From Cellulomonas alba (GTDB lineage: Bacteria; Actinomycetota; Actinomycetes; Actinomycetales; Cellulomonadaceae), in NCBI RefSeq assembly GCF_030362835.1, contig NZ_JAUCGQ010000001.1, forward strand, positions 2,335,461-2,399,460: DNA of 64,000 nt, written 5' to 3'. How positions within the stretch are numbered: the first letter of the stretch is position 1; the number at the start of each line of letters is the position of its first letter. Position numbers and translations under genes: made by a program. Of this stretch, positions 60,183-64,000 are shown piece by piece. The notes under the pieces were generated by a model. The model saw only the letters and a program-made list of their open reading frames with translations, ran no database searches and was not told the DNA's origin.

Positions 60183-62036
60183 GTGGCAGCGCTGAGCATG
60201 CGGAGGGCGCCGGAGCCCGCAGCGCCTGCTCGCCACGCCCGCGACCCGCGCATCGCGCGCCTCGACCCTCGTGCCCGCGTCGCGCTGCTGTCCGTCGGGG
60301 CCGCGGCCGTCGTCGTCGCCGGCGCGGCCGTCTGGCTGACGAGCGACGCGCTGCGCGCCCACGACGAGCTCGTCTCGGCCCGCGCCGACCTCGCCCGTCT
60401 GCAGGACCAGGTGCGAGCCGGCGACGACGCGGGCGCCCGGCGCACGATCGCCGCGCTCCAGGCGCGGACCCGCGCGGCGGACCGCGCGACGCACGGTCCC
60501 GTGTGGACGCTCGCGGGCCAGCTGCCCGGGCTCGGCCGCAACGTCGACGCGCTCCAGACGGTGTCGTCGACGGTCGACGGTCTGACGCGGCGCGCGCTCC
60601 CGTCCCTGATGGACGCGACGCACCTGCTGAGCCCCGAGGCGCTCGCGCCGGTCGACGGCCGCATCGACCTGGACCCGCTGACGAAGGCCGCGCCGACGAT
60701 CACGGGCGCCGACCAGGCCATGCGCGCCGCGGTGCAACAGCTCGCCGGCATCGACACGCACGGGCTCAACGGCCAGGTGGCCGACGCCGTCGACCAGGTC
60801 CGCTCCGGCATCGGCGACGCCGCGACCACCACCGCGACGGCCGCGCGGGCGGTCCAGCTGCTGCCGGCGATGCTCGGCGCGGACGGCACGCGCAACTACC
60901 TCGTCCTCGTGCAGAACAACGCGGAGCCGCGCGCGACGGGCGGCATCCCCGGCGTGGTCCTGCTGCTGCGCGCACAGGACGGCAAGGTGACGCAGGTCGA
61001 CGAGCGCTCGGGCGCGTCCCTGCGACTCGCCTCGTCGCTGCCGCTGGACGACGACGAGAAGGCGATCTTCAGCCCGCTGCTCGGCACCGACATGCGGGAC
61101 GTCACGTTCACGCCCGACTTCCCGCGCAGCGCCGCGCTCGCGAAGGGCATCTGGGAGAGCAAGGTCGGCGGCGCAATCGACGGCGTCGTCTCGGTCGATC
61201 CCGGCACCCTCGCGCTCGTGCTCCAGGCGACGGGCCCGGTGCCGCTCTCGGACGGCACGTCGCTGACGGCGGACAACGCGGTGCAGCGCCTGCTCAACAC
61301 CGTGTACCTCGACATCCGCGCGCCGCAGGCCCAGGACGACTGGTTCGCGTCGGCCGCGAGCCGGGTGTTCGACAAGGTCCTCGGCGGCGTCGGGACGGAC
61401 GCCCAGGCGGTGCTCGACCGCCTCGGGGAGGCCGCACGCCAGGGCCGCCTGATGATCTGGTCGGCGCACGACGACGAGCAGGCGCGACTGACCGGCACGG
61501 TGCTGGGCGGCGACCTGCGAGGCGTCGACGGGCCGGACGGCCTGCCACCGACGAGCCCCGTGATCGGCGTGTACCTCAACGACGGAACCGCCGCGAAGAT
61601 GGGCTACTACGAGAACCTGACGATCGAGGGGAAGTCCACGGCCTGCCGCCCCGACGGCTCCCAGATCGTCCACCTCGACATCAGGCTCACGAACACCGCG
61701 CCCGCCGACGCCTCGACCACGCTGCCGCGGTACGTGCTCGGTCCGACGAAGGTCGTCCCGTGGGGCTCGGTCAAGACGAACGTGCTCCTGTACGGACCGC
61801 TCGGGGGCCGGATCGAGGGCCTCAAGCTGGACCCGGGCCCCCAGGGAGCATTCGCCCAGATCCATCACAACCTGACGGTGGCCGCGGTGACGACCGTCTT
61901 GGCACCCGGACAGAGCCGCACTTTCTCGCTCGACGTGTCGACCGCGAAGGGCCAGGTCAGCGACGTCCAGGTGCGGTCGACGCCCCTCGCGCGGCAGGGC
62001 GGTGCGACCACGGTGGGTAGTGCTTGCTCGGTGTAA
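60183..62036 (+). CDS. DUF4012 membrane-anchored protein
   Basis: A 617-residue protein with a short cytoplasmic part, one membrane segment at about residues 36–54 and a long extracytoplasmic DUF4012 region. Family landmarks are NYLVLVQNNAEPRATGGIPG, TFTPDFPRSAALAKGIW and DGVVSVDPGTLALVLQATG. DUF4012 proteins regularly occur in actinobacterial exopolysaccharide loci and resemble the LytR-CpsA-Psr neighbourhood, but no activity is established. A TACGAT hexamer (60143–60148) is the likely -10. It is followed directly by the LAGTG surface protein. Confidence 0.88.
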   Translation: MAALSMRRAPEPAAPARHARDPRIARLDPRARVALLSVGAAAVVVAGAAVWLTSDALRAHDELVSARADLARLQDQVRAGDDAGARRTIAALQARTRAADRATHGPVWTLAGQLPGLGRNVDALQTVSSTVDGLTRRALPSLMDATHLLSPEALAPVDGRIDLDPLTKAAPTITGADQAMRAAVQQLAGIDTHGLNGQVADAVDQVRSGIGDAATTTATAARAVQLLPAMLGADGTRNYLVLVQNNAEPRATGGIPGVVLLLRAQDGKVTQVDERSGASLRLASSLPLDDDEKAIFSPLLGTDMRDVTFTPDFPRSAALAKGIWESKVGGAIDGVVSVDPGTLALVLQATGPVPLSDGTSLTADNAVQRLLNTVYLDIRAPQAQDDWFASAASRVFDKVLGGVGTDAQAVLDRLGEAARQGRLMIWSAHDDEQARLTGTVLGGDLRGVDGPDGLPPTSPVIGVYLNDGTAAKMGYYENLTIEGKSTACRPDGSQIVHLDIRLTNTAPADASTTLPRYVLGPTKVVPWGSVKTNVLLYGPLGGRIEGLKLDPGPQGAFAQIHHNLTVAAVTTVLAPGQSRTFSLDVSTAKGQVSDVQVRSTPLARQGGATTVGSACSV

Positions 62037-62104
62037 CCGTTAGCCTTCACGTGTTACACGAGTCGTCTCAACAATGACGATCGCCATTTCCCGGGGGGGA
62101 CCCA

Positions 62105-62638
62105 ATGAAGATCACGCGTATCGCTGCTGCCACCCTGGTGGCCGGCGGCCTCGTCCTGGGCCCCTCGGTCGCCGCCTTCGGTGCGACGTCCACGAGCTAC
62201 GAGGCTCCCGGCGTCAGCGCCACCGTGTCGGTCATCGCGCCCACGGTCGGCCAGACCTTCGTCTTCGTCATCAACGCCAACGTGGCGAACGTGACGCTCA
62301 CCATCAGCTCGCCCACCGCGCCGAGCTCCGCGATCACGATCGCGGGCACCAAGTCGCTCACCAAGGCGACCGCGAACGGCCAGGCGACCTTCGACGTGAC
62401 GCTCAGCGCGGGCGGCACCTACACGCTCGTCGCGACGGACCCGGCGACCGGCGCGGTCCTCGCCTCGCAGGCGATCACCGTCAGCGCTGCGGGTGGCGGC
62501 TCGAGCGCCTCCGGCAGCGGCGCCCTCGCCGGGACGGGCTCGAACGAGACGCCGATCATCGCCGGTGCGGCCGCGCTCGTGGTCCTCGGCGCCGGTGGCG
62601 TGCTGCTGGCCCGCCGCCGCCACGCGCACCAGGGCTGA
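62105..62638 (+). CDS. surface protein with LAGTG sorting signal
   Basis: A 177-residue exported protein. It has a signal peptide (MKITR and a hydrophobic run to about residue 27), a beta-rich Ig-like domain of about 95 residues, a Gly/Ser linker, then LAGTG, a membrane segment and RRRHAHQG. The order is that of a sortase-anchored wall protein. The Ig-like region lacks cysteine. A 16-pair terminator follows. It could be an abundant wall protein; its partner sortase is not in the window. Confidence 0.85.
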   Translation: MKITRIAAATLVAGGLVLGPSVAAFGATSTSYEAPGVSATVSVIAPTVGQTFVFVINANVANVTLTISSPTAPSSAITIAGTKSLTKATANGQATFDVTLSAGGTYTLVATDPATGAVLASQAITVSAAGGGSSASGSGALAGTGSNETPIIAGAAALVVLGAGGVLLARRRHAHQG

Positions 62639-62661
62639 TCCGCCCGGCGCACGCGACACGA

Positions 62662-62696
62662 CGAAGAGCCCCGCACCGTTGGTGCGGGGCTCTTCG
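62662..62696 (+). terminator. intrinsic terminator after the LAGTG gene
   Basis: A perfect 16-pair stem (CGAAGAGCCCCGCACC with its complement) around a three-base GTT loop, 23 bases after the stop. It is followed by a T-containing stretch. It may also block transcription from the convergent BY-kinase gene. Confidence 0.92.
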
Positions 62697-62841
62697 CGTG
62701 TGTCGGCGCACATCGCGAACGTGTGTCGAGCGCCAGGTGGAACCGCGGTCAGCAGGCTCGCCCGGCCGGGGGCGCCGGCCGTGCGTCGTCCCCGCGGCAG
62801 CTCACCGCAGCCCAGGCGCGCAGGTGTCTTCCGGCACCCGC

Positions 62842-64000
62842 TCACGAGGAGTAGATCGACGACTCCGACGGGTCGTCGGCGGTCGACGGCTCGGCGGTCG
62901 TCGCCGGTCCGCCGACCGGAGCGGTGCTCCGGGAGGTCCCGGCCGCCGGGCGGCGGCGACGCTTGCGGCCCGCGCCCTTGGTGTGGGACGGCGTCGTACC
63001 GCTGCCGGGTGCGTAGTCGTAGTACGTGTACGCGTCGCCCTGCTTGCGCGGCTGCCGGTTCAGCACGATGCCGAGGATGCGGGCGCCCACCGTGTGCAGG
63101 GCGCCGACGGACTCGTCGAGCTGGTTGCGGTGCAGCTTGTCCGCGCCGACGACCAGCAGGGCGCCGCCGGTGAGCTTCGCCAGGATCGCGGCGTCGGTCA
63201 CCGGCAGCAGCGGCGGCGTGTCGACGATCACCATGTCGTAGCTCTCGGTGAGCTCCTGAAGCAGCTGGGCCATCGACACCGAGCCGAGCAGCTCGCTCGG
63301 GTTGGGCGGCACCTGGCCGGAGGGCAGCACGTGCAGCTGCCCCGTGCCCCAGGGCTGGATGACGTCGTCGACGGTCGCCCGGCCGATCAGCACGGTCGTC
63401 AGGCCTGCCGAGCCTTCGATGCCCATGTACTTCGCGACGCTCGGACGGCGCAGGTCGGCGTCGACGAGAGCGACGCGCGAGCCGGCGTCCGCGAGCGTGA
63501 TCGCCACGTTGATCGCGGTCGTCGACTTGCCCTCGCCGGGCAGCGAGCTGGTGACGACGATCGAGTGCGGCCGGTCCGCGATGTCGAGGAACTGCAGGTT
63601 GGTGCGCAGCCGGCGGAACGCCTCGGAGCGCTGGCTGTGCGGGTTGGACTGCACGATCAGCGGGTGGCGCGGGGCGTCCTCGTCGTAGCCGATCGCGCCG
63701 ATCACCGAGGTGTCCGTGACGCGGGCGACGTCCTCGGAGTCGCGGACCCGCGTGTTGAGGAGCTCGCGCAGGACGGCGATGCCGATGCCGAGCACGAGCC
63801 CGACGAACAGCCCGACGACGACGTTCATCTTGAGGTTCGGCGACGAGGGCGCGGTCGGTGCGGTGGCGGGGCGCACGACGGAGACCTTCACGGCGGAGCT
63901 GGTGCCGTTGGTCGGGGTCTCGAGCTCGCCGATGACGTCCTTGAACTTCGCGGCGATGGCGTCCGCCGTCGCCGCGGCGATCGCCGGGTTCGCCGCCGTG
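62842..64000 (-). CDS. Wzz/BY-kinase polysaccharide co-polymerase, 5' end outside the window
   Basis: The visible 385 residues are the C-terminal part of a chain-length/tyrosine-kinase protein; the frame runs open through the window edge. It begins in the extracytoplasmic Wzz-type domain, then PTAPSSPN and a membrane segment. The BY-kinase domain has Walker A SLPGEGKST, Walker A' VALVDADLRRP and Walker B VIVDTPPLLPVTDA. The autophosphorylated tyrosine cluster is short (DAYTYYDYAPG), followed by a basic and then acidic disordered tail. It controls length and export of a capsular or exopolysaccharide. The tyrosine phosphatase nearby is the likely antagonist. Confidence 0.9.
   Translation of the reverse strand, partial: TAANPAIAAATADAIAAKFKDVIGELETPTNGTSSAVKVSVVRPATAPTAPSSPNLKMNVVVGLFVGLVLGIGIAVLRELLNTRVRDSEDVARVTDTSVIGAIGYDEDAPRHPLIVQSNPHSQRSEAFRRLRTNLQFLDIADRPHSIVVTSSLPGEGKSTTAINVAITLADAGSRVALVDADLRRPSVAKYMGIEGSAGLTTVLIGRATVDDVIQPWGTGQLHVLPSGQVPPNPSELLGSVSMAQLLQELTESYDMVIVDTPPLLPVTDAAILAKLTGGALLVVGADKLHRNQLDESVGALHTVGARILGIVLNRQPRKQGDAYTYYDYAPGSGTTPSHTKGAGRKRRRRPAAGTSRSTAPVGGPATTAEPSTADDPSESSIYSS

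Overview
The window is very GC-rich, gene-dense DNA from an actinobacterium. Shared markers are many GTG starts, frequent 4-base ATGA/GTGA overlaps, trehalose synthesis genes (otsA/otsB), a DUF3263–LytR_C pair beside a cold-shock gene, groEL under CIRCE/HrcA control without groES, a standalone UgpC/MsiK-type sugar-importer ATPase, an XPB-like helicase with its helicase-associated partner, and sortase signals of the LAxTG type. The gene content fits Micrococcales, most likely a Cellulomonas-like organism; that placement is inference from gene content, not from a marker phylogeny. No prophage, insertion sequence, CRISPR array or replication origin was seen.

Layout. 1–19 kb is mainly housekeeping: a PLP fold-III enzyme, cysS–rlmB, a DUF4032 protein, ugpC, three tandem membrane-anchored beta-propeller paralogues, otsB/otsA, a Ser/Thr kinase, a DsbA-like thioredoxin, tRNA-Thr(UGU) and a GntR regulator. 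18–24 kb holds a hyaluronan-synthase-like glycosyltransferase with a 57-residue LAxTG protein, a divergent nucleotide-sugar dehydrogenase and a P2-type cation ATPase. 24–35.5 kb is the unusual part: three linked units, each with an ER-type (SipW-like, Ser/His) signal peptidase and small exported TasA/camelysin-like proteins, plus a LuxR-type two-component system and an SGNH hydrolase. 35.4–46 kb carries ung, DUF3263, LytR_C, cspA, groEL, vanZ-like, an AlaA-like aminotransferase, DUF4031, WXG100, an HD protein and an OmpR-type two-component system. 46–59 kb has a glutamine amidotransferase, an intergenic repeat field, the XPB-like pair, an MFS carrier, an M20 amidohydrolase and a CSD–DUF3027–sacsin-like operon. 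59–64 kb is an envelope-polysaccharide region: low-molecular-weight tyrosine phosphatase, DUF4012 protein, LAxTG surface protein and a truncated Wzz/BY-kinase.

The most interesting system is the 24–35.5 kb SipW/TasA-like supercluster. One peptidase (24711–26135) appears fused in a single reading frame to a substrate-like export segment and a LamG-like domain. One substrate carries a ricin-type lectin domain, and one cluster member ends in a sortase-like LAMTG anchor. In two of the three units a strong hairpin separates the first substrate gene from the peptidase gene, which would favour excess substrate over enzyme. I infer a surface fibre or matrix locus, analogous to but organised differently from Bacillus tapA-sipW-tasA.

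Many genes across the window start 6–8 bases after a TANNNT hexamer and lack a Shine-Dalgarno sequence, so leaderless transcription looks common. I used this to settle several start codons. Where a residue number or spacing is given it was counted by eye from the sequence; no database search was run.
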